Source: Rosa chinensis
Lineage: Eukaryota > Streptophyta > Magnoliopsida > Rosales > Rosaceae
Length of the DNA stretch: 64,000 bases
Reading direction: 5' to 3'
Assembly (NCBI RefSeq): GCF_002994745.2
Contig: NC_037089.1
Location: 87,630,347 to 87,694,346, forward strand
The notes beneath the pieces are model-generated. The model was not told the origin of the DNA and searched no databases. It was given only the letters and a program-made list of their open reading frames with translations. Below, piece after piece: positions 22,866 through 32,308 of this stretch (within the stretch, counting starts at the first letter, position 1; each line of letters opens with the position of its first letter). The translations under genes were made by a program, and so were the position numbers.

Positions 22866-23829
22866 TCTGCTTCTACATTAATATGGTAGCTCCTCTTGTA
22901 ATCTCATCATCAATCTACTCTGGGCCTTAATGGCCTCTCTTCCTTTCCTCTACCTTCTCTCTTCTCCTCCTTTGCTTCAAGTTCTTATTGGTTTTCAACT
23001 ATTACCATCTCCCATCCCTAAGTTCAAGCCTTAGTTATTAAAAAAAAAGTTCAAGCCTAAAGCCTTTTTTAGACTTTGGCAGACAACCTTATTCTTCTTT
23101 GACTTCTTCTTCTCCTTCTCATCCTCCTCCTCCTCCTCCTCCTTAATTTTTGCTCTATTCTATAACCGGGGTCTTTACTTCTTTGCTTTGACTTTGACAA
23201 TTTGACTCCCTGCTGGTATTCACTCTCTGTCTCTTTGTCTCTATGTTACGGTATTTCATTGACTAGGTTCTCTCGGCATTTATGGAATTCACTGTTTTTT
23301 TCCATTCTTGCTCAATTTCAGGCACCATTATTTTATAGATTGTCCTTTGAAAATTGACTGTGATACTGTTTTCGACTTACATGTTCATCTGGGTGATTAT
23401 GTACCATACATGTAAGATTATCTTCTTTAGCTTTTGATATTTACCTCTGCAGAAGTTTCGTTTCTCGAGTTTCTTCTCATATAGGTAACTACTCTAGTTT
23501 TTGTTTGTATAATGACGGTCTAAGTTCTGAACTTTGATGATTCGAAGCATAAAAGTGATTGATTTGTCTCATTTTCCTAGCCGTGAAATTTCTTGGACTA
23601 GCTAAGCTAGCTCATAGAATCAGATTCCTTCCTTGAGAAAACTCTTGTCAAATTTTATTCTAAGGAAGTCCTTGTCAACCCATTAATCGCATTGTTGTCG
23701 TCTCTCTGTCTCTGTTTCTGATTTAATTATTCATTCATTCATTGCTGATGATTGATCATTTCTTGGATTTTGTCTGTTGCAGTTTTCTGAAATCAGTGTC
23801 TGAAGTTTTGAAGCTTTTTCTGATCAACA
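22836..23829 (+). promoter_or_regulatory. Promoter/leader region of the kelch F-box gene, with CTG and TCC repeats
   Basis: Contains a (CTG)n tract at about 22839-22863, a (TCC)n tract near 23120-23145, and a strong branch/acceptor region TTTTGTCTGTTGCAG ending at 23782 just before the start codon leader. This points to an intron in the 5' untranslated region. The donor is not certain; AGGTAACT near 23483 is one candidate. Confidence 0.45.
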
Positions 23830-25092
23830 ATGTCCAAAGAAAGCAGGGATTCTAACCTGGGTGATTTTGGGCTAGGTTATCATACCAGCCCTCCAGAAAA
23901 GGTTAGGAGAAGATCAAGCATGAGCAGCAGCTTTGATGGAGATTCATTTTCGTCCAAGGAGCTCATGCAGCTTGATTGTGCCTTAACCTTATCACTGGGT
24001 ACTAATATAGTGCCTAAACCGAAGGATGCAGATTATTGTTACTCAATCCCTCCCCTCATTGAAGAGGTGGAGGCGTTGATCTTGGCCCGGGCTCCCAGGT
24101 CTGAGTACTGGAAGTTCTTCTTGGTGAACAAGCGCTTCTTGGCACTTTTGAAGAGTGGAGAGCTGTACAAGATCAGGAGTGAACTCGGGCTCAAAGAGCT
24201 GTCTATTTTCGTGTCCCCTTGCGGGGAGAGAAAATGGTGGGAATTCGACAGGCAGTTCAAGTCCTGCAGGAAGCTCCCTATCTTACCCGCGGATGAAACT
24301 TTCATCCGCGGTGATAGGGAATCGCTTTGTGCAGGGACTCATCTGCTAGTCTCTGGCAGAGAAATTGAGGGGCTTGTTGTGTGGAGGTATGATATGGAAG
24401 CAAACATTTGGTCAAGGGGTCCTTCCATGATCAATCCAAGGTGCTTGTTTGCTTCTGCTACATGTGGTTCCTATGGATATGTAGCCGGTGGGTTTGGAAT
24501 GGTAGCAACAGGTTGGGAAGTTATGGATTTCGCCGAGAGATACATTCCGCAGACCAAATCCTGGGAGCCTCTTCCAAATATGATAAAAAAGAGAAGGTAT
24601 TGCTCTGGCTGTTACATGGACAACAAGTTTTATGTGATTGGCGGGAGAGACCCTGATGGAAGAGGTCTCAGTTGCGCAGAAGCCTTTGATATGGAGAAGA
24701 AGACATGGGAACTGATCCCAGACATGTTAGAAGTAGATGATGCTCAAGACCAAGCTTTGAATAACCAATCCCCGCCTCTCGTTGCGGTTGTGAACAACGA
24801 GCTCTACTCACTCGAAACCCGCACAAACGAGCTCAAGGTGCATATGAAGAGAAGCAAATCATGGAAGAAGTTGGGAACTGTTCCGGTGAGAGCTGATACT
24901 ACTCTAGGATGGGGAATAGCTTTTAAGTCGCTGGGGAATGAGTTACTTGTCATACAATCTTCACAATATGGTCCTTCTCTGCTATACACTTGCTGCCCTA
25001 ATCCAAATGCTGAGGAGTTGCAGTGGGAAGCTCTTGAACATGGCAAAAACCCTACCTGCTTCATCGTCAATTGTTCTGTCATGGCAGCTTGA
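23830..25092 (+). CDS. HOLT: F-box/kelch-repeat protein of the HOLT/TML type, 420 aa
   Basis: A single uninterrupted coding exon starting MSKESRDSNLGDFGL after a leader acceptor at 23782. Residues about 70-115 form an F-box-like segment (PPLIEEVEALILARAPRSEY, then FLVNKRFLALLKSGELY). Residues about 155-390 are kelch repeats, e.g. GSYGYVAGGF, DNKFYVIGGRDPDGRG with CAEAFDMEKKTWELIPDM, and the terminal blades. Such proteins are substrate receptors of SCF ubiquitin ligases. The match to a miR2111 target site at 24015-24035 and the overall sequence place it with Arabidopsis At3g27150 (HOLT) and legume TOO MUCH LOVE, which act in roots under shoot-derived miR2111 control in lateral root and nodule regulation. 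The family is certain; the orthology is inferred from the site and from the neighbouring genes. Confidence 0.92.
   Translation: MSKESRDSNLGDFGLGYHTSPPEKVRRRSSMSSSFDGDSFSSKELMQLDCALTLSLGTNIVPKPKDADYCYSIPPLIEEVEALILARAPRSEYWKFFLVNKRFLALLKSGELYKIRSELGLKELSIFVSPCGERKWWEFDRQFKSCRKLPILPADETFIRGDRESLCAGTHLLVSGREIEGLVVWRYDMEANIWSRGPSMINPRCLFASATCGSYGYVAGGFGMVATGWEVMDFAERYIPQTKSWEPLPNMIKKRRYCSGCYMDNKFYVIGGRDPDGRGLSCAEAFDMEKKTWELIPDMLEVDDAQDQALNNQSPPLVAVVNNELYSLETRTNELKVHMKRSKSWKKLGTVPVRADTTLGWGIAFKSLGNELLVIQSSQYGPSLLYTCCPNPNAEELQWEALEHGKNPTCFIVNCSVMAA
24015..24035 (+). promoter_or_regulatory. Predicted miR2111 target site
   Basis: The segment TAAACC-GA-AGGATGCAGATTA, within codons 62-69, matches the complement of plant miR2111 (recalled from established literature) at 19 of 21 positions. 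The two mismatches face miRNA positions 14-15. The cleavage position and the seed-side half (all of miRNA positions 1-13) are perfectly paired. Confidence 0.85.
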
Positions 25093-26165
25093 ACTCGAAC
25101 GTCGCTTACTATCTTAGGAGTGATTTCTATCTTGCCCTTTGGCAAGTGTTACTTAAATAAGGCTCGTCATGACTACAAGCCATTTGTGTTTGTTTGAGTA
25201 GCTCTTCTTTGCCGGTGTGTTTCCTCTTATTTTGCAGTGTTATCGTTATATTACTGTTAGGTCTGCCTCCAAGTTCTAATGGAGCTTTCTTTAGAACTAC
25301 GCGCATCATGAAAGTAAGCAATCATTCAGTTGCTTGATGTTTGGTTCATGTAACTGAACAAATTAGGGGAACACAAAAGTACCACCAAGATATAAAGAAA
25401 GCTGATGACGAAAGGGTGTACGAATTAGTATCACGTAATGAGTATAGCATCATATACTGCTAAACTTTGCAAGCATTCGAATGGTGGTGGGTGGTGACAT
25501 ATAAAGCATGTTGATTTTTCTAAAAAGGCCGTCTTTTTGTGAAGGGAACTAAACAGATGGAAACTGCAATAAGCATTGAGGAAGAGGAGAGAATATCTTC
25601 AAGCCATCTAACATGTGTCAAAACTCTATTTACCCTTTCCGAGAGGCAAGGAAAATCAAAAGGAACCCTCTACTGGCAGCTAAAGCAAAGTTATCCTAGG
25701 CCCAAGCAATAATGAAAAGGCAATTGAGCTGTATTGCCATTGCCTTTCTTAAGCAAAAGATTAGGTAAATTTCAGTCAAGAAACAGGTCATACCACTGCA
25801 TCATACCCAAATCTTTGCTGGTTTTTCAAGAAAACAATGCCTCCCATTTTATTGCCAGCAACGGCTACCACCGTTATATACTAATTACCGGTTGTGCTGT
25901 AAGCTTATGTGGGAGAGTGGAATTTATAACAAAGATGCATCAAAAGAACAAAAACCCCAGACTAGGATTCAAAATTTGAAAAACATTCTACGCAGGAACC
26001 GTAAAGGCTAAGAGTTTCATCCACACATGACATGAAACGAAAAGTTGATAAACAATATTCGGTGACAAAATTCTTGATCAATAAATATCTGAAAACTGAG
26101 ATATTCTAGGAAATACCAAGTGGATAATATAGCAAATGACTTCTAAACTCTTTGGACCAAACATC
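25093..26165. other. Intergenic between convergent HOLT and RPL17 genes
   Basis: The first 250 bp are probable 3' untranslated region of the kelch gene, and the last 150 bp probable 3' untranslated region of RPL17. Between them nothing is recognised; the frame at 25734-25979 lacks any known similarity. Confidence 0.5.
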
Positions 26166-27794
26166 TCAAGAAGATGCACCGCTGTGTAGGGCTTGACCTT
26201 TCCTTGATTTCCGGGGAGCCAATTGAGTGTCAGGCTGCAAGACAAGAGCAATTAGCAGATAGTTCATATGAGATAAACAATTGACATAATGTCCAACAAA
26301 TTGCAGAAAGTTCTATTCTCATTTTCAAGGAGCAGTGATAACTAGAGATTCTTTTAAATTTGAATAACATGACTTCAGTAAATCTAATTTTATCTAACCG
26401 TACATAGTTGATCAAGCTCCATGTCCAAATATCGGCAAAAGGAAGATGCTCAAGTTTATGAATACAGTAACTGACTAGCATATGGACTCTTTGCTTAAAG
26501 CTTACTAAAGCCTTGAAAGAACAAGTTTCATTTAGTCGAAATGATGGTAATGATAAAAGTCTCATCTGACGACTTCTCAAATAGTAACACCATTTAAAAA
26601 CATGACGGGATTTATGTACTAATCTAAAAAATGCCAGAAACAAACAGCAACTTTCAGTTCAAATTTTGCTTTTCCTTTATATTTGACCCTTAGTAACTGA
26701 ACATTAAATTTGTAGATTACCTCTTTTTTCACTGCCTCTTCTTTCTCTGACAAAGTCAACTCAATATGGCAAGGAGATGACATATAAGCTGCAAAGTAAC
26801 GACGAATTTTATGTAGAAGTTAATTAAGAGTCCGTCAATCATACAAAATAATTCCCACTGCTAAAGAAAATGACAGGGGAAAAGAAAACTCACGGTTGAT
26901 TCTCCCATGAGCACGATATGTGCGACGCCTTTGTTTCATAGCCTGGTTGACCTGAATGTGAGAGACATAAAGCGAATCCACATCGAGCCCTTTCACCTAC
27001 ATAACATAACAAGGGCAAGTATCAGTTTGTGCTAAGTAAACAGAAGCATTTAGCAAAGAAGCGAAAACCAGCAAGGAGAGACATTTACCTCAGCATTGCT
27101 CTCGGCATTCTTGAGCAAATCGAGAACAAACTTGGCAGACTTAACGGGCCAGCGTCCTTGACCATTTGAATGGCGGTTCTTTGCCTGAGCAGTTCGACCA
27201 ACACCACGGCAAAACCGGCGAAAGGGAATGGCTTGCTTGTGAGCTAAAACATCTTCCAAGTAACTCTTCGCCTTCGCCAATCGCAACTTCCTGATGGCCT
27301 GGGCGGTCTCTCTCGTGTTCTAACAAAATTATTAGCGAATACAAACTATCAGCAATCAAACAAATCTAACTTCTAACCACACCACAACCCAATTTCATTA
27401 CAGTTCGCAACTAAAAATCTATCTTCCAACAAATGAATTTTCAAATGTAAATGCAAAACCCACCAAAAGAAAGTTCATATTTTCAGAAAGCATACCTTGA
27501 AATGAACTCTCAGATCCGAGCCTCTGGCCTTGCAGGCTGAGACAAAATGCCCAAACAATCATTAACAAAAACTTAATCAAGAACAACACTAAATTTCAAT
27601 TATGCAATCAGCTCATTAAAGACTTTAAAAAAAAAAAAAAAAAAAAAAAAAACTCTTACACTTGGTGGGATTATCAGGCTCCTTGGAGTACTTCACCTAC
27701 ACCATCACAGTTAAAAACTACAATTCAGATTAACTGATCCAGGTTAAATATTCAAGACGAAAGCTTGCATAAGTACGTGAGCAAGATCTACCAT
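26166..27794 (-). CDS. RPL17: Cytosolic 60S ribosomal protein uL22 (RPL17), 183 aa
   Basis: Seven exons on the minus strand: 27794-27792, 27696-27660, 27536-27496, 27319-27089, 26996-26894, 26788-26721 and 26234-26166. All junctions are GT-AG and the phases close to 552 bp. The first coding exon is the ATG alone; the second begins [12 protein letters not shown]. The central exon encodes [20 protein letters not shown] then [20 protein letters not shown], diagnostic of uL22, which lines the nascent-peptide exit tunnel. The lysine/glutamine-rich C-terminus ends SGASS. The promoter has a telo box and site II motifs, as in other ribosomal protein genes, and lies head to head with the SWP73 gene. 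Confidence 0.95.
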
Positions 27795-27873
27795 TTTCAG
27801 TTGCTCGGCGGCAGAAGAAGAGCTTCTTCTACGTTTAGGGAAGTCCGAAATGGAGCGAAACTCGGAACAATTT

Positions 27874-27940
27874 TTAGGGTTTTAGTGCTCAAAAGCGAGA
27901 AGAAGCCTGGGCTGGGCTTTTGGGCTTTGAGAAAGGCCCA
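27874..27940 (-). promoter_or_regulatory. Telo box plus clustered site II motifs of RPL17
   Basis: TTAGGGTTT (complement AAACCCTAA, telo box) at 27874-27882 and TGGGCT/GGCCCA site II motifs at 27908, 27913, 27921 and 27935 lie 80-150 bp upstream of the RPL17 start codon. This pairing is well known in promoters of plant translation genes, where site II is bound by TCP factors. The cluster also sits about 100 bp upstream of the presumed SWP73 transcript. Confidence 0.75.
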
Positions 27941-28129
27941 GTGCTGTAACAAAGAAAAAAGAAAAAAAAAGAAACGGACTTTTCGTATTATATGAGAAGG
28001 AAAAAGTAGGAGAAGAAAAAACAGGGAGCGAAATAAAAAAAACAGAGCAGAAAGAGCTGCTAGCTGACTGGTATCAGGTGGAGGGCAACCAAAACGAGCG
28101 CTTTGGGTCTGGACTGTTTCTACTGCACT

Positions 28130-28950
28130 GTAAGTAAGACTTGCTTTTGATTCGTTTCAGTTTCCTCAGCGGTGTGTAATTAATTGGCAATTTCTGGTTA
28201 GTATTACGATGTATAGATTCTGGGTGAAATTTGCTCTTCTTGTCTATTATTGCTATTCATTTCCCTAAAGCATACATCTTGGATCAATTATAGGCAAAAC
28301 CCTCATCTAGAGTTACTGGTTTTGGTAGTTTATTGAGGCATTAGTGTTTGTTTTGAAATTTAGGGTTTTGTGGAGTGAACAGTGCTGTCCTGTGAAATTT
28401 GGGGATATTACGGATTTGGGTCTTTGGGCTTCTGCTCTGCTAGTTGCAAATGCCTATTTGAGGTTTAGTTTTGAGTAATCTACATTTGCTGGGTTTAAGC
28501 TCACAGTGAGAGTGGCTTCATTTCATTTCCTTAGCGGTCTTTGTAATTAATCAGCAATTTTTTGTTAGTATTACCATGTATAAATTCTTGGGTCAAATTC
28601 CTATTCTTGTCATTTGGCTATACTGAAAGCATGCATCTTGGATCAATTATAGACAAAATCCTCATCTAGAATTACTGGTTTTGGTACTTTATCGTGGCAT
28701 TAGGGTTTGATTAGTGTTTGTTTTGAATTTAGGGTTTTGTGGAGTGAACAGTTCTCTCCTGCAAAATTTGGGGATTTTACGGATTTGGGTCTATGGGCTT
28801 CTGCTCTGCTAGTTGGAAATGGCTATTTGAGGTTTCGTTTTGACTATTCAACATCTGCTGGGTTTAAGGTCACAGTGAGAGTGGGAGAGTTTGTCTACTC
28901 TGGTTTGAGGAACAGCTTTGTGAGGCTGTGTGTGGAAAATTATTACTCAG
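28130..28950 (+). other. Intron in the 5' untranslated region of SWP73/SNF12
   Basis: A consensus donor CTG|GTAAGTAAG at 28130 and an acceptor TTACTCAG ending at 28950 enclose sequence without a long credible frame; the start codon follows 32 bp later. The intron is almost filled by a tandem duplication. The 87-codon frame at 28707-28970 lies within it and is not considered a gene. Confidence 0.6.
28150..28893 (+). repeat. Tandem duplication of about 370 bp in the SWP73 leader
   Basis: 28150-28514 (TTTCAGTTTCCTCAGCGGTG to CTCACAGTGAGAGTGG) is repeated at 28525-28893 with roughly 85-90 percent identity by eye. Shared landmarks are AGCATRCATCTTGGATCAA, TTTAGGGTTTTGTGGAGTGA and CTTCTGCTCTGCTAGTTG. 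Direct orientation, almost no spacer. Confidence 0.88.
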
Positions 28951-28982
28951 GTTTCAGAGTTTTTGTCTAGTTAGTGGCAGCA

Positions 28983-31187
28983 ATGTCTATGAACAATAAT
29001 AACCCACCTAAGAATCTTGGAGCGTCTTCGTCGCCCTTTAGAAATTCCGGGATGGTCGCCCCATCTATGTCTGCAAACCCTTCGTTTCCGCAATCACAGG
29101 CTCAAGCACAACTTGGGGCTGGTTTTCAAGCACAATTTCAGCTCTCTCAAGCCCAGGCGATTGCGCAAGCTCAGTCAAAAGCTCAAGCACATGCACATGC
29201 ACATGCGCAAGCACAGGCTCAAGCTCAAGCACATCATGCCCAGGCTCAGGCTCAAGCGGCTCACGCCCAATTCCAGGCTCAGTTACAGGCTCAGGCGATG
29301 TCCCTTAACCAGAACCAAGCAGGTTCCATGGGGAATTCACCCTCATATTCCACACCCGGAAGTGGAAGTGTGAAGCGCTTCCCTCAAAAACCTCCAGTGC
29401 GCCCTCCTGGTCTTTCTCCTCCAAACATGATCTCACCGATTAGAACCATGGACCTCTCAGCTGCTAATCGTAAAAAGAAGCAGAAGCTTCCCGACAAACA
29501 GCTACAGGACAAAGTAGCCACCATATTGCCTGAATCTGCTCTATACACCCAGCTTCTTGAGTTTGAGGCTCGTGTTGATGCTGCGCTTACAAGAAAGAAA
29601 GTTGACATCCAAGAGGCTCTGAAAAGCCCCCCTTCCATTCAGAAAACACTTCGCATTTATGTTTTTAACACTTTTGCCAATCAGGTTCGCTCAATTCCAC
29701 AGAAGCCAAATGCTGAGCCCCCTACTTGGACGCTTAAGATAGTTGGAAGGATCTTGGAAGATGGGATTGACCCCGATCAGCCTGGAGTGGTCCAGAAATC
29801 AAATCCCTTTTACCCAAAGTTTTCATCTTTCTTCAAGAGAGTGACCATTTCTTTGGACCAGAGGCTGTATCCTGATAATCATATCATTAACTGGGAACAT
29901 GCAAGGTCAGCTGCACCACAGGAGGGATTTGAGGTAAAGAGAAAAGGGGACAAAGAATTTACTGTGAATATACGCTTGGAAATGAATTATGCGCCTGAGA
30001 AGTTTAAGCTTTCACAACCTCTGATGGAAGTTCTTGGTATTGAGGTGGAAACTCGTCCAAGGATAATAGCTTCAATCTGGCACTATGTGAAGGCTAGGAA
30101 ATTGCAGAACCCAAATGACCCCTCTTTCTTTAACTGTGATCCACCTCTTCAAAAAGTATTCGGAGAGGAAAAGATGAAATTCACTATGGTGTCCCAGAAG
30201 ATATCTCAGCACTTGTTTCCCCCACAACCTATACATTTGGAGCACAAGATGAGGCTTTCTGGGAATAGTCCAGCTGGAACAGCATGTTATGATGTGTTGG
30301 TAGATGTACCTTTTCCAATTCAAAGGGAATTATCTACTCTATTGGCCAATTCGGAGAAAAACAAAGAAATTGACGCCTGTGATGAAGCGATATGTGGAGC
30401 TATCAGAAAAATCCACGAGCATCGTCGCAGGCGGGCTTTTTTCCTTGGATTTAGTCAATCACCTGTTGAATTCATCAATGCACTGATTGAATCTCAAAGC
30501 AAGGATTTAAAGCTTGTAGCTGGAGTAGCAAGCCGTAGTGCTGAGAAAGAGCGCCGGTCAGATTTCTTCCATCAACCATGGTAAGTTCTTCATCTTTTTG
30601 TCATAGTTGATCCTTGTGTTAAAAAAGCTATTATCACCTTGCTTTGGTATGCACATTAGTAGATTCATACAGATTAATATTTGCTGATCATGATTGACTG
30701 GATGTCAACCAAATTTTTTGTCCTAATTAATTAAAAAGGTAAGTAATCTTTTATTCACTCTGTCAAATGTACTTCATTGCTCCTTCTAAGGTAAAGCCAT
30801 TGCTGGTTATGTTTGTGCTATATAATGCTCCAGAAGGGGTTTTATGTATTTTGTTAGATCAGTTGTCTAATTGACTTACCCCCCTTGGATTCCTGCCAGT
30901 TATTATTATGTCGCATTATTGATATGACCCGGTAAAAGTTTGTATGTTCTTTTCTGTATTTTAATTATGCCATTTATTGGTCGAAGTCTCAAAAATCACA
31001 TTCAACTGGTTCGTGACCTTGAGTTGTATAACTATAATCATGTGAGCACCTGTTTACTTCAAAGAATACTAGGGTGAACTGCTTATCAAATTTTGCTTGG
31101 GTGGATACTTGCAGGGTTGAAGATGCTGTTATCCGCTATTTGAATCGGAAGCCAGTTGCAGGAAGTGATCATCCTGGAAGCACATGA
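28983..31187 (+). CDS. SWP73: SWI/SNF chromatin-remodelling subunit SWP73/SNF12 (BAF60 family), 556 aa
   Basis: Exon 1 is 28983-30580 and exon 2 is 31115-31187, joined TG|GTAAGT...GCAG|GGTT, giving 556 residues. I start at ATG 28983 ([13 protein letters not shown]). Residues about 30-110 are a Gln/Ala/His-rich low-complexity region. A basic patch ([13 protein letters not shown], about 160) precedes the conserved family core, and the SWIB/MDM2 domain lies at about 335-412 ([15 protein letters not shown], then [15 protein letters not shown] and [15 protein letters not shown]). The C-terminal helices end [14 protein letters not shown]. The product is a core, non-catalytic subunit of plant BRM/SYD-type SWI/SNF complexes in the nucleus. 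It is transcribed divergently from RPL17. Confidence 0.95.
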
Positions 31188-32308
31188 GGCGACTGTTCAG
31201 CGTTCTTGTGCATGTGGTGCAATGCTTGGTATTCTTTAGCAGCAGCTAGACTGTCCAGAATATGTAGGAGATTATACAATTGGCTTTTCTTTGTAGGGTC
31301 GGCGGGATGCTGCTGCACATTATATAGGGTGTTTACTGTTTAACCATCAATTTTCCATGTACTTGATCTACTGCTGATTGCGCTTAATGTGATGTAATTT
31401 ATGCTTTAGAATATTTGCTGCTTTAGAATCCATTTTACTTTCTTGTTGAATTGACATGTCTAAGTGTCTGCAAATGACTATCTGGATGTGAAATCAAATT
31501 GGCATTGGAGGGTATTTGCTGCAAAATTCTGTTTGGTCACATATCCTACCCTAGTTGATAATCATCTCATGTAGAGACACCAACTATTGAGACAGGATTA
31601 TTAATGGAATTGCACCGAAGTTGGCTGAGCTGCAAATTCTTTATATTTGTGTTTGTTGTTGTATTTTGTTTCAGAGTTTTATTTTCAGTGGTGCGAGTTA
31701 ATCATATTATGACTGGGAACCAACTTTCGGATTTTTTTCTACACAAAAAAAAAAAAAAGAGTCTAAAATCATTGTTTTCACTTCGGACTATTACAGAGTT
31801 TTTTAGTCAAAACTTTCTTGTCAAAATCTTTCCAAACTCAAATCATGATTTTTAAGCAATCATATAATTGACAGATCTAAAAGACCTGATTTTTTTTTTA
31901 ATGATATTTCTAATTTAAAAAATTGAGAGAATTATATATATATACAGATTAGGATTTATGATCACTTTTCTATCGTGATTGGCTCATAACTCGTAGCAAC
32001 TCTTAAAAATTATATTTTTACAAACAGAGGAGATTAAGACACACAAGAATTTCAAAAATAAATGATATTGACATGTTTCGCCGTGCCACGAGTGCCCCAC
32101 ATCACACCTCTAATATTTCCAATTTGAACTAGTGACCATTTGGGGATTATTTGGAAGCCAAATGGGCCAAAACTGAAATTAAAGCAATACAAAGGACCAA
32201 AAGTTGATTTATAACACATTACCTAAACACTCCTAAACCAAGATAAAAAGTTAAAAACCCGACCTCAGAATTTTTCGAGGACCTAGAGAGAAAAAGAGAG
32301 AGCGCGAA
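31188..32308. other. Intergenic; SWP73 3' region, a dispersed repeat, FIGL1 promoter
   Basis: 31188 to about 31450 is probable 3' untranslated sequence. 31740-32100 shares blocks with 9225-9560. A single TGGGCC motif at about 32164 lies in the presumed FIGL1 promoter. No gene seen. Confidence 0.5.
31740..32100. repeat. Dispersed repeat, copy B (copy A at 9225-9560)
   Basis: It starts after a poly-A run (about 31745-31758) and shares CTCAAATCATGATTTTTAA, AATTGACAGATCTAAAA and ACAAACAGAGGAGATTAAGA-type blocks with copy A in the same order. Eroded; class unknown. Confidence 0.45.

Noticed and set aside
28707..28970. 87-codon forward frame before SWP73
   Set aside because: It lies in the duplicated leader intron; the equivalent stretch in the other repeat copy is not open.
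28974..28982. GTG as start of SWP73
   Set aside because: Three codons before an ATG in the same frame; nuclear plant genes use ATG, so the start is 28983.
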